A stretch of DNA of 64,000 nucleotides. Origin: Xanthobacteraceae bacterium (GTDB taxonomy: Bacteria > Pseudomonadota > Alphaproteobacteria > Rhizobiales > Xanthobacteraceae). How positions within the stretch are numbered: the first letter of the stretch is position 1; each line of letters starts with the position of its first letter. Both the position numbers and the translations under genes were made by a program. Of this stretch, positions 15,490 to 25,452 are shown in pieces. Location: the NCBI GenBank assembly GCA_019635585.1, contig JAHBZE010000001.1, forward strand, positions 310,001 to 374,000, written 5' to 3'. The notes beneath the pieces are model-generated. The model saw nothing but the letters and a program-made list of their open reading frames with translations, was not told where the DNA came from and ran no database searches.

Positions 15490-16086
15490 TCAGTGCGAGG
15501 ACGGGCCGCTGCCGGTATCGGGCCGGACTTCGGCAGCCATAAGGCCTTTCGGGCCGTCGCCAAAACGGACCAGCACCATCTGGCCCGGGCGCAGTTCGGT
15601 CATGCCGAAGCGGCGCAGCGTTTCCATATGCACGAAGATGTCCGGCGTATCGTCGCCGCGGGTGAGGAAGCCGAAGCCGCGAATGCGGTTAAACCACTTC
15701 ACCCAGGCGCGCTCCAGACCGCTGGTCGGTACGATGTTCACATGCGTGCGCGGCGGCGGCAGCTGCGAAGGATGCACCGCGGTAGAGTCGTCCATGGAGA
15801 TCACGCGGAAGCACTGATAGCCCTTGGGCCGCTCCAGCACTTCGCAGACGACGCGCGCACCTTCATGCGCGGTCTGGTAGCCGCCGTGACGCAGGCAGGT
15901 CACGTGCAAGAGCACGTCGGGCATTCCGTTGTCGGGGATGATGAAGCCAAAGCCTTTCGAGACATCGAACCACTTAATGTGGCCCGTGATCTCGATCAGT
16001 CCCACCGGAGCTTCCTCCGTGAGATCTTCGATCCGCGTCCCCTGTTCGCCTTGTGCGAACTTAGACCCCAGCCGGTCCGAACCCAT
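15490..16086 (-). CDS. Protein with two cold-shock domains
   Basis: 198 residues from the ATG at 16086. Two complete cold-shock domains in tandem: the first about residues 33-100 (GHIKWFDVSKGFGFIIPDNG, RNP-1 KGFGFI) and the second about 125-190 (AWVKWFNRIRGFGFLTRGDD, RNP-1 RGFGFL; RNP-2 DIFVHM). It should bind single-stranded RNA or DNA, perhaps as an RNA chaperone. Same-frame sequence upstream of 16086 is not cold-shock-like. The single-domain CspA relative is encoded at 41325. Confidence 0.92.
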   Translation of the reverse strand: MGSDRLGSKFAQGEQGTRIEDLTEEAPVGLIEITGHIKWFDVSKGFGFIIPDNGMPDVLLHVTCLRHGGYQTAHEGARVVCEVLERPKGYQCFRVISMDDSTAVHPSQLPPPRTHVNIVPTSGLERAWVKWFNRIRGFGFLTRGDDTPDIFVHMETLRRFGMTELRPGQMVLVRFGDGPKGLMAAEVRPDTGSGPSSH

Positions 16087-16248
16087 GACGCTTAAAACTC
16101 TAGCCGCTTTATTCAGAACCGGCGGGACGCCGATTCGTTGCAATTCAACGATAACATTGCCGCATGACTTGAGAACATCAAAATGCGGTTCCGGACTCAA
16201 AGCAATGGCGCAAGCGCAAAAAAGAGGCGTCGTGCACAACGAGTCGCA

Positions 16249-17013
16249 CTAGCTGTCAAGGAAGACTTCCAGAACGTCTCCAATGTCGTCCCGGATCACG
16301 AGGTCGGCGATCTCGTCGAGGTCGGTCGGCTCACGATTGAGGATCACGAGCCTCGCTCCGTTCCGCTTCGCACGCAACGGAAAGCCCGCCGCCGGCCAAA
16401 CTACCAGCGAGGAACCGATGGCCAGGAACAGATCGGCGGCCAAAGTCTCGATTTCGGCCTGCCGCATCGGCTCCTCAGGCATCGACTGGCCGAAAGAGAC
16501 GGTCGCGGACTTCACCGGGCCACCGCAATCGGCGCAATCGGGGGCGGAGCCGTTCGATTTCTCAAATCGATCCTTCACCCAATCGAGTTCGTAGCGGATT
16601 CCACAGTCGAGGCAGGTGGCATAGGAGCCGTTGCCGTGCAGCTCGATCACTTTCGCGGATGGAATGCCCGAAACTTGATGCAAATTGTCGATGTTCTGCG
16701 TGATCACCGCCGACAGTTTGCCGTCCTGCAAAAGTTTTGCGAGCGCGCGGTGACCGCGCCCCGGCTTCGCAGCGCGGAAAGAATCTTCCATCGCGAATTT
16801 GCGCCGCCAGGCTTCGTCGCGCATCTCCTTCCTTCCCAGAAAATCCGAAAACTCGATCGGCCGGTTCTTGGTCCAGAGGCCGCCCGGGGAGCGAAAATCC
16901 GGAATGCCGGATTCGGTCGAAATGCCGGCACCCGTGAAGGCGACCGCGCGGCGGGATTGCCGGATCATTTCCTGAAGTTCCTGGGCTGCGGACTTGCGGT
17001 CAGGAGCGATCAT
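16249..17013 (-). CDS. Sir2-family NAD-dependent protein deacylase
   Basis: 254 residues from the ATG at 17013. Signature GAGISTESGIPDFRSPGG (about 28-45), NAD contacts TQNIDNLH, catalytic histidine in IELHGNG, and a four-cysteine zinc knot CLDC and CADC (about 140-175). The later GSSLVVWPAAG completes the Rossmann part. Removes acetyl or related acyl groups from lysines, for instance on acetyl-CoA synthetase. Divergent from glyoxalase I. Confidence 0.94.
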   Translation of the reverse strand: MIAPDRKSAAQELQEMIRQSRRAVAFTGAGISTESGIPDFRSPGGLWTKNRPIEFSDFLGRKEMRDEAWRRKFAMEDSFRAAKPGRGHRALAKLLQDGKLSAVITQNIDNLHQVSGIPSAKVIELHGNGSYATCLDCGIRYELDWVKDRFEKSNGSAPDCADCGGPVKSATVSFGQSMPEEPMRQAEIETLAADLFLAIGSSLVVWPAAGFPLRAKRNGARLVILNREPTDLDEIADLVIRDDIGDVLEVFLDS

Positions 17014-17078
17014 TCTATTTTGCCTGTCGATAGCCGCAACGAACCCCAAACAATTCCTGTAATTCGGGAGACCGTCCG

Positions 17079-17537
17079 ATGCGTTACCTCCATACCATGC
17101 TGCGGGTCCGCGACCTCGACAAGGCGCTGGACTTCTATTGCAACAAGCTCGGGCTGAAAGAGTCCTTCCGGATTGAGAACGAGGCCGGCAAGTTCACGTT
17201 GGTCTTCCTCGCGGCCCCCGAGGACGAGAAGCTGGTTGCCGATTCCCGCAGCGCTGGCCGGCCGGCACCGCTGGTCGAACTCACTTATAACTGGGGCACC
17301 GACGAGGATATGCAGGAGGCGCGCTATTTCGGCCACCTCGCCTACGAGGTCGACGACATCTACGCGACCTGCGAGCGCCTGATGAAGGCGGGCATCACCA
17401 TCAATCGCCCACCGCGCGACGGCCAAATGGCCTTCATCCGCTCGCCGGATCTGCATTCGATTGAGCTCCTGCAGAAGGGCAAGGCGCTCCCGAAGCAGGA
17501 ACCGTGGGCCTCGATGGCCAATACGGGTCATTGGTAA
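17079..17537 (+). CDS. gloA: Glyoxalase I (lactoylglutathione lyase)
   Basis: 152 residues of the VOC fold with two beta-alpha-beta3 halves. The beginning [20 protein letters not shown] contains the first metal histidine (H5); further ligands fit E in VELTYNWG, H in [10 protein letters not shown] and E in LHSIELLQ. Converts the methylglyoxal-glutathione hemithioacetal to lactoylglutathione. Slightly longer than E. coli GloA (135). The gene stands alone, with the acyltransferase gene 31 bases downstream. Confidence 0.9.
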   Translation: MRYLHTMLRVRDLDKALDFYCNKLGLKESFRIENEAGKFTLVFLAAPEDEKLVADSRSAGRPAPLVELTYNWGTDEDMQEARYFGHLAYEVDDIYATCERLMKAGITINRPPRDGQMAFIRSPDLHSIELLQKGKALPKQEPWASMANTGHW

Positions 17538-17568
17538 GAGAAGAACGCGGCTGTAAGGCCCCCCATCA

Positions 17569-19530
17569 ATGGCAAGCTTCAGCGCAACCTACCGGCGCGA
17601 TATCGACGGACTGCGCGCGGTCGCCGTGCTTGCCGTGCTGCTATTCCATCTCGATATCCCCGGCGTCACCGGCGGCTTTACCGGCGTCGATATATTCTTT
17701 GTCATCAGCGGCTATCTCATCACCGGGTTGATCCGGCGCGGCGTCGAAGCCGGATCGTTCAGCTTGCTGGAATTTTATTCCCGGAGACTCCGCAGACTAT
17801 TTCCGGCGATGTTTGTGACGGTTGTGGCGACCTTCGTCATCGGCGCGCTCCTGATGTCGCCGGTGACGTTCCGGAGTCTCGCGTCCTCCGCGCTCGCCGC
17901 CTCGCTGTCCGTCTCCAACTTTCTGTTCTGGCTACAAAGCGGCTATTTCGACCCGTCGAAGTGGACCAAGCCGCTGCTCCACACCTGGTCGCTCGGCGTC
18001 GAGGAGCAGTTCTATCTGCTGTGGCCGGCGACGATCATTTTGCTTCTCGCTCTTCGCAAGCGGCTTTCGCCGCTTGCGGCGGTCCTCGCGGTCAGCGCTG
18101 TAAGCCTCGCACTTGCCGAAACCGTCGTGCAGTATCGGGCAGCGGCGGCATTTTATTTGCTGCCGTTTCGTGTATTCGAATTTGGCTTGGGAGCAGCCTT
18201 GGTCTGGCTGCCGGCTGCCGAACGGCTGCCGCGTTTCGCTCGCGAATCTGGCTTTGCGGCCGGGCTCGCGATGATCGCAGGCGCGGTTCTGCTTTTCGAC
18301 AGCGATACCCGATTTCCGGGCGTCACTGCTCTGCTGCCCTGCGCTGGCGCTGCGCTCTCTATCTACTTTGGGCAAACGAAACTGGCGCAAACGATTTTTG
18401 CGAACTCACCTGCCGTATTCGTCGGCAAGATCAGCTACTCGCTTTATCTTACGCACTGGCCGGTCATTGTATTTGCGAAATACTATCTGCTCAGGGATTT
18501 GACGGGGCTCGAAACCCTGGCTGCGTTTGCTGCAAGCATTTTATCCGCGTTGCTGCTTTATCGCTATGTCGAGCGGCCATTCCGTTTCCAGGAGGCAAGG
18601 AACAACTATGTCGCGCCGCGGAAGGTTATGACGTGGACCGCGGCTTGCCTGCTGCTGCTCGCGGTTCCACTGGTATCGGCGGCATTCGGCGGCTGGGCCT
18701 GGCGGATCAAAGACGGCTCGATTTTCGCGGACCGCACTTGGCTGCATTACACATATTATGGCGGCCTGAAGTGCACAGGCATGCGCTGCGAGACAACCGG
18801 CAACCCGGCGCAGCCCAAGGTTTTCGTGCTTGGCGACTCTCACGCGCGCAGCCTGCATGCCGGATTGCAGCGCGCTTTTCCCGGCATCAACTTCGTAATT
18901 TTCGCGAGCGGCAATTGCAGTTATTTTTCGTTTTCGGCGCGATACTATACCGTGAAGAGGCACAGCACGGATTGCCCGGAGGAAAGGGCCGCGGCCTTTC
19001 AGGAAATTCTGACCACGCAGGCGCCGGTTATCATTTTCAACTACTGGCGGTGGCAATCCTTAAGCCGATATCTTTCTCGGGATCGGAATTCGCCGGTATT
19101 TCACGCTCACGGTATCGTGGACTTCGCTTCGTTCGTGGCGTCGGAACTCGAGCTGTTGCATAGCAAGCTTGGCGACAGGAAAATATTTGTCATCGGCGGC
19201 GTACCCGAATTTGCAACCATCGGCTCGCCGCTCGATTGCATTTCGCGTCCGCTTCAGAATCCGCCTTGCGCCACCTCGCCGCGAAATTCGAAAAGGACCC
19301 AGCAGCACATCACATTCAATGCGGCCCTCAGAGATATCGCGGACAAGCATTTTATCTGGATCGATCCGTTTGATTATCTTTGCGATGATAGCGTCTGCAG
19401 GAATATGACGGCCGACGGCAAGGTCATCTATTCCGACCCCGACCATCTCTCGGTGTGGGGCTCGGAATTTCTGGCGAATGCCATGCGTCCTGTTCTCCAG
19501 AGCGCGCTGGCGTCCGTTCCGCTACGCTGA
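17569..19530 (+). CDS. Membrane O-acyltransferase with C-terminal SGNH domain (OafA-like)
   Basis: 653 residues. The first about 350 form the multi-spanning acyltransferase-3 domain, starting RRDIDGLRAVAVLAVLLFHL, with H in LLFHLD and GVEEQFYLLWP as usual hallmarks. A periplasmic SGNH-hydrolase-like domain follows, with the nucleophile in VLGDSHARS (S424) and the Asp/His pair in SDPDHLSVWG near residue 625. Such fusions add acetyl or other acyl groups to cell-surface polysaccharide. It is a single gene, with its own start about 30 bases after gloA; target glycan unknown. Confidence 0.91.
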   Translation: MASFSATYRRDIDGLRAVAVLAVLLFHLDIPGVTGGFTGVDIFFVISGYLITGLIRRGVEAGSFSLLEFYSRRLRRLFPAMFVTVVATFVIGALLMSPVTFRSLASSALAASLSVSNFLFWLQSGYFDPSKWTKPLLHTWSLGVEEQFYLLWPATIILLLALRKRLSPLAAVLAVSAVSLALAETVVQYRAAAAFYLLPFRVFEFGLGAALVWLPAAERLPRFARESGFAAGLAMIAGAVLLFDSDTRFPGVTALLPCAGAALSIYFGQTKLAQTIFANSPAVFVGKISYSLYLTHWPVIVFAKYYLLRDLTGLETLAAFAASILSALLLYRYVERPFRFQEARNNYVAPRKVMTWTAACLLLLAVPLVSAAFGGWAWRIKDGSIFADRTWLHYTYYGGLKCTGMRCETTGNPAQPKVFVLGDSHARSLHAGLQRAFPGINFVIFASGNCSYFSFSARYYTVKRHSTDCPEERAAAFQEILTTQAPVIIFNYWRWQSLSRYLSRDRNSPVFHAHGIVDFASFVASELELLHSKLGDRKIFVIGGVPEFATIGSPLDCISRPLQNPPCATSPRNSKRTQQHITFNAALRDIADKHFIWIDPFDYLCDDSVCRNMTADGKVIYSDPDHLSVWGSEFLANAMRPVLQSALASVPLR

Positions 19531-19705
19531 CACGCCTACAGCCCGCCAGACGCTCACGAGAATCTCCCAGGCTGGATCGCGCGAAATTGTCGCCGGAACC
19601 CGTTTTCCCGCCGAAAACGCCGTCAACACGGGCGATTTTCTCCGCTTGTGCGGGCCGGGATGCTTTTCTATAAGGGCGCCGGTTCGGCCTGCCCGGACCT
19701 TCAGC

Positions 19706-19780
19706 GCTCCCTTCGTCTATCGGTTAGGACGTCAGGTTTTCAACCTGAAAAGAGGGGTTCGACTCCCCTAGGGAGCGCCA
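19706..19780 (+). tRNA. tRNA-Glu (anticodon UUC)
   Basis: Acceptor GCTCCCT pairs with AGGGAGC; D arm TCGTCTATCGGTTAGGACG; anticodon loop with TTC flanked by the stem CAGG/CCTG; T arm GAGGGGTTCGACTCCCCT; encoded CCA at 19778-19780. The region 19531-19705 before it shows no gene. The DMT exporter gene begins 13 bases after the tRNA. Confidence 0.97.
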
Positions 19781-19793
19781 GTTCATTTCCGCG

Positions 19794-20690
19794 ATGCCCG
19801 CACAATCGAAATCTCACCTCACCGGGCTCGCGCTGCTTGCGATCACCGCGATCGGCTGGGGCCTGAACTGGCCCGTGATCAAGCTCGTGCTCGCAGAGTG
19901 GCCGCCGCTGTTCTCGCGCGGCATCGCCGGCAGCGCCGCTGCAGTCATCCTCGCGGCTATCGCTCTCGCGCGGCGCGAAAGTTTGCGCGTTCCGAAAAGC
20001 GCCGTCCTGCCGCTGACGATCGCGGCCTTTACTAACGTATTCTCGTGGATGGGCTTCACGACGATCGCGATGAAAACACTGAGCGTCGCGGAAGCGTCGC
20101 TCCTCGTTTACACCATGCCGATATGGGTCACGATCTTAAGCTGGCCCTTGCTCGGCGCACGGCCGACGCTGCGAAGTGCGGTTGCGCTGGCAGCAGGAAC
20201 GGCCGGCCTTCTCACGCTCTTCAGCGGTCATGAAATGAATTTCAATGCCGATAAATATCTCGGGATTGTATTGTGTCTGGCGGCGGCGATTTTCTTTGCG
20301 CTTGGCAGCATCCTCAATCGCCGCAAACTGCCGCTCGCGCCGATCCCGCTGGTTGCATGGCAAGTCGGCCTCGCCTGCGTCACCATGACAATTCTCGGAC
20401 TTTTATTCGAGCACCCGCGCTTCGATGCGCTCACCACTACCGGCTTCTACTCCCTCGCCTACATGGCGCTTTTGCCGATGGGTCTTTGCTATATCTGCTG
20501 GTTCGGGGCATTGCGAATTTTGCCTGCGGCGACCGCGGCGGTTGGAACGCTCTCGGTACCGGTGATCGGCGTCCTATCCGCAACGATCCTGCTTGGCGAG
20601 GCACTCGGCGTTCGGGAAGTCGCAGCTATGGTGATGACGATTACAGGCGTGTGGCTCGCACTGGCAAAGCCCGCTGAACGGAAAGAATAA
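19794..20690 (+). CDS. DMT-superfamily transporter with two EamA domains
   Basis: 298 residues, about ten membrane helices in two EamA halves (about 10-140 and 150-290). The first helix is LALLAITAIGWGLNWPVIKL; each half carries the glycine/proline-rich EamA pattern (for example ASLLVYTMPIWVTILSW and TAAVGTLSVPVIGVLSATIL). Members export amino acids or other metabolites; the substrate is unknown. It starts just behind tRNA-Glu and ends in front of a strong hairpin. Confidence 0.9.
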   Translation: MPAQSKSHLTGLALLAITAIGWGLNWPVIKLVLAEWPPLFSRGIAGSAAAVILAAIALARRESLRVPKSAVLPLTIAAFTNVFSWMGFTTIAMKTLSVAEASLLVYTMPIWVTILSWPLLGARPTLRSAVALAAGTAGLLTLFSGHEMNFNADKYLGIVLCLAAAIFFALGSILNRRKLPLAPIPLVAWQVGLACVTMTILGLLFEHPRFDALTTTGFYSLAYMALLPMGLCYICWFGALRILPAATAAVGTLSVPVIGVLSATILLGEALGVREVAAMVMTITGVWLALAKPAERKE

Positions 20691-20699
20691 TGACAAAAT

Positions 20700-20727
20700 G
20701 AGAGCCGGCATTTAACCGCCGGCTCTC
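20700..20727. terminator. Hairpin between convergent genes
   Basis: Arms GAGAGCCGGC (20700-20709) and GCCGGCTCTC (20718-20727), perfect over ten bases, loop of eight. It lies between the convergent DMT transporter and YciE-like genes and may end both. No long T run follows on the plus strand; the minus strand continues with attttgtc. Confidence 0.65.
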
Positions 20728-20741
20728 ACCGTCCTCGGTAT

Positions 20742-21724
<983 letters not shown>

Positions 21725-21727
21725 CGC

Positions 21728-22402
21728 TCAGATCAGGGACGTAATTACCGCGCCGTAATGCGTTCCGGCGGCGGCAACGACGAAGCCGTGCCAGATCGCA
21801 TTTTGATACGGCAGCCGCTGCCAAAGATGAAAAACAACGCCAACGGTGTAGAGCAAGCCACCCACCCCGAGCAGCACGAGCGCCGCGACACCGAGCGACA
21901 TGAACAGCGGCTCGAGCGCGACGATACCAACCCAGCCGAGCGCGATATAAAGACCCGTCGTGAAGCCTTCGAGCCGCCGCGGCCACGCGAGCTTGATCAG
22001 GATTCCGATCGCCGCGACCGCCCACACCAGCGCGGTGAGCGTAATCGCCCAGGTGCCTTCGAGCATCAGCGTCGTGAAGGGCGTATAGGTGCCCGCGATC
22101 ATCAGGAAAATTCCTGAATGATCGAGCCGCCGGAAGTACTCACGGTAGCGGCTTTTGCGCGCGATGTTGTAAAGCGCCGAGCAGGAGAACATCAGGATCA
22201 TGCCGGCGGCATAAATACTGACCGCGATGATCTCGACATAAGTATGCTTCAGCGCCGCAAGCACGATAAGCACCGCCGCGCCGATCACGCCGAGTACGAT
22301 GCCGATCACGTGCACGACGCCATCGGCGACCAGTTCGCCCCGGGTCGGCACACGGATGCCGAGCGCGGAAGCGGCGGCGGAAAGGGATTCGTTCATGGTC
22401 AT
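21728..22402 (-). CDS. Hemolysin III / PAQR-family membrane protein
   Basis: 224 residues with seven predicted membrane helices. The PAQR/CREST hallmarks are present: GELVADGVVHVIGIVLGV (with H31), SALYNIARKSRYREYFRRLDHSGIF (with D and H) and a late HGFVVAAAGTHYGAVI, which give the zinc-type H/D cluster. Members are called TrhA/YqfA; they are often annotated as hemolysin III but are linked to membrane lipid homeostasis. ATG 22402, with an ATG at residue 3 as alternative. Confidence 0.9.
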   Translation of the reverse strand: MTMNESLSAAASALGIRVPTRGELVADGVVHVIGIVLGVIGAAVLIVLAALKHTYVEIIAVSIYAAGMILMFSCSALYNIARKSRYREYFRRLDHSGIFLMIAGTYTPFTTLMLEGTWAITLTALVWAVAAIGILIKLAWPRRLEGFTTGLYIALGWVGIVALEPLFMSLGVAALVLLGVGGLLYTVGVVFHLWQRLPYQNAIWHGFVVAAAGTHYGAVITSLI

Positions 22403-22441
22403 GAGATTACGACTGAATCCATTACAGTCCGTTGACGGCGA

Positions 22442-23011
22442 TTATGCGGCGTAGCGGCGGCGCAGCGCTTCGTAGGCGGCGACCGCCATCGCGGTTTTCA
22501 GCGCGGTCGCAAGCCAGAACGGATAAAGCCCGGAAGCCAGCGCGGCGTTGAAGCCGGTCAGGTGCGCGAGCCAGCCAACGCCGAACGCGAACATGATCGC
22601 GTGACCGGCAAGCATCCAGCCGATGTTTCCCGCGAGCGACTTCATCCAGCCCTTATCGGAGGCGAAGCCGACGGCGAGCGCCGCGATGAGAAACCCGATC
22701 AGGTAGCCGCCGGTCGGACCGTACATATAAGCAAAACCGATGCCCCGCTCGGGGGTGCCCGCGAAAACCGCGAAATTCAGTCCGCCTTCGAAAAGATAAA
22801 GCGCGACGGCAGCGGCACCGGCGCGCGCGCCGAGCGTTGCGCCGATCATCAACACGACGAAGGTCTGCATCGTCATCGGCACCGGCCAGAACGGAATCTG
22901 GATCTTTGCCGAAAGAATGAGCAGCAGATTTCCGATGAGGATTCCGGCGACGCGCTGCGCCGGAGAAAGATCGAACAGGCCGCTCTTGATGGCCGAAGCA
23001 TTCGCGCTCAT
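22442..23011 (-). CDS. bioY: Biotin transporter substrate-specific component BioY
   Basis: 189 residues from the ATG at 23011 (SD gaggaaag). About six membrane helices with the BioY strings KIQIPFWPVPMTMQTFVVLMIG (about 35-56) and MYGPTGGYLIGFLIAA. BioY binds biotin in the membrane as the S-component of an ECF transporter; here no bioM or bioN lies nearby, so it may work alone or with a distant energising module. It follows recJ on the same strand. No BioR-like palindrome is evident in the 103-base gap upstream. Confidence 0.93.
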   Translation of the reverse strand: MSANASAIKSGLFDLSPAQRVAGILIGNLLLILSAKIQIPFWPVPMTMQTFVVLMIGATLGARAGAAAVALYLFEGGLNFAVFAGTPERGIGFAYMYGPTGGYLIGFLIAALAVGFASDKGWMKSLAGNIGWMLAGHAIMFAFGVGWLAHLTGFNAALASGLYPFWLATALKTAMAVAAYEALRRRYAA

Positions 23012-23114
23012 GGACTCGCTTTCCTCGTTGTCACGACTTCGCATGGAGGCAACACCTGTTCGGCACGAGGAGCAATCGGCAATTCGACGCGGGGCTATCG
23101 TAGCGGCAAGCTGG

Positions 23115-24920
23115 CTATCTTGCAGCCAGCGGATCGGCAGGAGCCGCGTCGGAGATCCGCATCTCGATTGTCTCGCGGCCCTGCCAGCGATTGACCGACA
23201 ATGTGCCCGCGACATGCATCGCCTGTCCGCGGCTACCGAGCAACGCCTGGCCGAGCGGACGGTCAAGACCACGGAAAGCAACCGCAGAAATCATCGCGCC
23301 GTCGTTCGAGCGCAATCGCGCGCGTACATGATTTTGTCCGACCGGATCGGCGAAGGCGACAGTGTGGGCCGGCAGCGCGAAGACCGGCTCGGGATTGCCG
23401 GAGCCGTAAGGACCCGCGCGCTCGATCATCGAAAAGAGCTCGGCGTTCGCGCCGCGTGCGGTGATCGCCGCGTCGATTTCGAGACAATCCTCGTGCCGCG
23501 CCTTTTCAACCGCTTCGTGCAGCCGGCTTTCGAGATAAGCGCGGAGATCGCCGAGCTTGTCGCGCGTGACGGTGAGCCCCGCCGCCATTGCGTGGCCGCC
23601 GCCTTTCACAAGCAAGCCTTCCTCGACCGCGCCGCGTACCGCGCGTCCGAGATCGACGCCCGGAATCGAGCGGCCCGAGCCAGTGCCCTGCTCACCCAGC
23701 ATCGCGATCGCAAACGCAGGGCGCGAGAAGCGCTCTTTCAACCGCGCGGCGACCAAACCGACGACGCCCGGATGCCAGCCATCGCCGCTCGCAATCACGA
23801 TCGCGCCGTGCTCGTCGTGGCCAAGCGAGGCCATCGCTTCGGCTTCGGCTTGTTCGAGCGTGCGCTTCTCTACCTCCTGCCGCTCGACGTTCAACTGGTT
23901 CAACTTCTGCGCGATCGCGTTGGCTTCCGCCGGATCGTTCGTCGTGAGCAACTTGGTGCCGAGGGTTGCGTCGCCGATGCGGCCGCCCGCGTTGATGCGC
24001 GGACCCAGGAGAAATCCGAGATGCCACGCCTCCGGCGGCCCTTCGAGGCGCGCGGCATCCATCAACGCGCGCAGCCCGTGGTTTTCGCGATTGCGGAGCG
24101 AGAGCAGTCCCTTGGTGACGAAGGCCCGGTTCAGACCTTTCAGCGGCACAACATCCGCGACTGTGCCGAGTGCGACGAGATCGAGCAGTTGCAAAAGATC
24201 CGGCTCGACACGTCCGCTATTCCAATGTCCGCGCGTGCGAAGTTCGCGCACCAGCGCGACGCAGGTCATGAATGTCAGCCCCGCCGCGCAGAGATAGCCA
24301 AGACCGGAGAGATCGTCCTCTCGGTTCGGGTTCACGAGGGCGCTGGCAATGGGAAGTTTCTCACCCGCTTGATGATGGTCGACTACAACGACATCGAGGC
24401 CGAGTTTCGCCGCCTCGCCGAGCGCATCCGCGCTGGTAGTGCCGCAGTCGAGCGTGATGAGGAGCCCCGCGCCCTTCGCTTCGATGTTACGGATCGCTTC
24501 GACATTCGGGCCGTAGCCCTCGAACATACGATCCGGAATGTGGAAGAAGGGATTTGCGCCCGCCGCGCGCAGCACGCGCACCATGATCGCAGTCGAAGTC
24601 GCGCCGTCGACGTCATAGTCGCCAATGATCGCGATTTCCTCGGAGTGCTGCACGGCGTCGGCGATGCGCGCGGCGGCCCGATCCATCTCGGTCAGTACCT
24701 TCGGGTCCGGCATCATGCGGCGGATGGTCGGGTCGAGAAAATTCTCGACTTCATCCAAAGCGATATTGCGCCCGGCGATCACGCGCGAGAGCAGTTCGGG
24801 CAGCCCGTAACGCTGGCCGATCGCAGTCGCAGCCTGCGTGCCGCGCAAATCCAGGCGGTCGCGCCATACGCGCCCGCAGACGGACTTTTGTACGCCAAGG
24901 AATGCGCGGGATTCGGTCAT
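23115..24920 (-). CDS. recJ: Single-stranded-DNA-specific exonuclease RecJ
   Basis: 601 residues from the ATG at 24920. DHH phosphoesterase motifs: IIGDYDVDGATSTAI (about 82-96), TLDCGTT, and VVVDHHQAGE (about 160) form the two-manganese site; the DHHA1 domain contains GDGWHPGVVGLVAARL and the GGGHAMAAG motif; the C-terminal OB-like part ends near the terminus. Degrades ssDNA 5' to 3' in recombination and mismatch repair. Length is typical. Confidence 0.96.
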   Translation of the reverse strand: MTESRAFLGVQKSVCGRVWRDRLDLRGTQAATAIGQRYGLPELLSRVIAGRNIALDEVENFLDPTIRRMMPDPKVLTEMDRAAARIADAVQHSEEIAIIGDYDVDGATSTAIMVRVLRAAGANPFFHIPDRMFEGYGPNVEAIRNIEAKGAGLLITLDCGTTSADALGEAAKLGLDVVVVDHHQAGEKLPIASALVNPNREDDLSGLGYLCAAGLTFMTCVALVRELRTRGHWNSGRVEPDLLQLLDLVALGTVADVVPLKGLNRAFVTKGLLSLRNRENHGLRALMDAARLEGPPEAWHLGFLLGPRINAGGRIGDATLGTKLLTTNDPAEANAIAQKLNQLNVERQEVEKRTLEQAEAEAMASLGHDEHGAIVIASGDGWHPGVVGLVAARLKERFSRPAFAIAMLGEQGTGSGRSIPGVDLGRAVRGAVEEGLLVKGGGHAMAAGLTVTRDKLGDLRAYLESRLHEAVEKARHEDCLEIDAAITARGANAELFSMIERAGPYGSGNPEPVFALPAHTVAFADPVGQNHVRARLRSNDGAMISAVAFRGLDRPLGQALLGSRGQAMHVAGTLSVNRWQGRETIEMRISDAAPADPLAAR

Positions 24921-24999
24921 GCTGTGCATTGTAATAGATATGTAGGAACGCAACGCGCGAAATTCAGCGCCATCCCCGCGAAAGTGGCGACCGTAAAAC

Positions 25000-25452
25000 T
25001 CAGAAAATCTTCCGGTACTGAATAAAGCCAGAGCGGTCGGCGATGTTGTCGTAGAGCAGCCGCGCGGTCGCGTTGCCCTCCTGCGTCAGCCAGTGCACGC
25101 GGCTTGCGCCCGCTTCCTTCGCCTTCGCATAGACCGCCTCGATCAGCGCGCGGCCGAGACCCAGCCCGCGCGTGTCTTTCGCGACAAACAGGTCCTGCAA
25201 ATAGCAGTAGTCGCCGGTCGTCCAGAACGAGCGGTGAAAGAGATAGTGCACGATGCCGAGGAGCTTGCTGTCCACGTATGCACCGAGCGCGAACATCGGT
25301 TCGCTTTTGTCGTGGATGCGCCGCCAGGTCTCATTGGTCGCATCTTTCGTCTGCGACGACGAATAGAATTCCAGATAGCCCTGCCAGAGCGGCTCCCACG
25401 CGGAGCGCTCGTCTTCGCCGATCTCGCGAATGAGAACGGCGGGCTTTGTCAT
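25000..25452 (-). CDS. GNAT-family N-acetyltransferase
   Basis: 150 residues. The acetyl-CoA-binding core is LQDLFVAKDTRGLGLGRALIEAVYAKAKEAG (the Q/RxxGxG/A motif is RGLGLG, about 95-100), ending with TARLLYDNIADRSGFIQYRKIF. Its ATG overlaps the glpX stop by one base (TAATG), so it is translated from the same message. Substrate unknown. Confidence 0.9.
   Translation of the reverse strand: MTKPAVLIREIGEDERSAWEPLWQGYLEFYSSSQTKDATNETWRRIHDKSEPMFALGAYVDSKLLGIVHYLFHRSFWTTGDYCYLQDLFVAKDTRGLGLGRALIEAVYAKAKEAGASRVHWLTQEGNATARLLYDNIADRSGFIQYRKIF

Noticed and set aside
22403-23114. Riboswitch or BioR site in front of bioY
   Set aside because: The 103-base gap upstream of bioY holds no palindrome resembling a BioR box and no clear riboswitch structure.
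22917-25025. 700-residue open frame opposite recJ
   Set aside because: It is antisense to a confident recJ, with a composition typical of GC-rich shadow frames and no domains.
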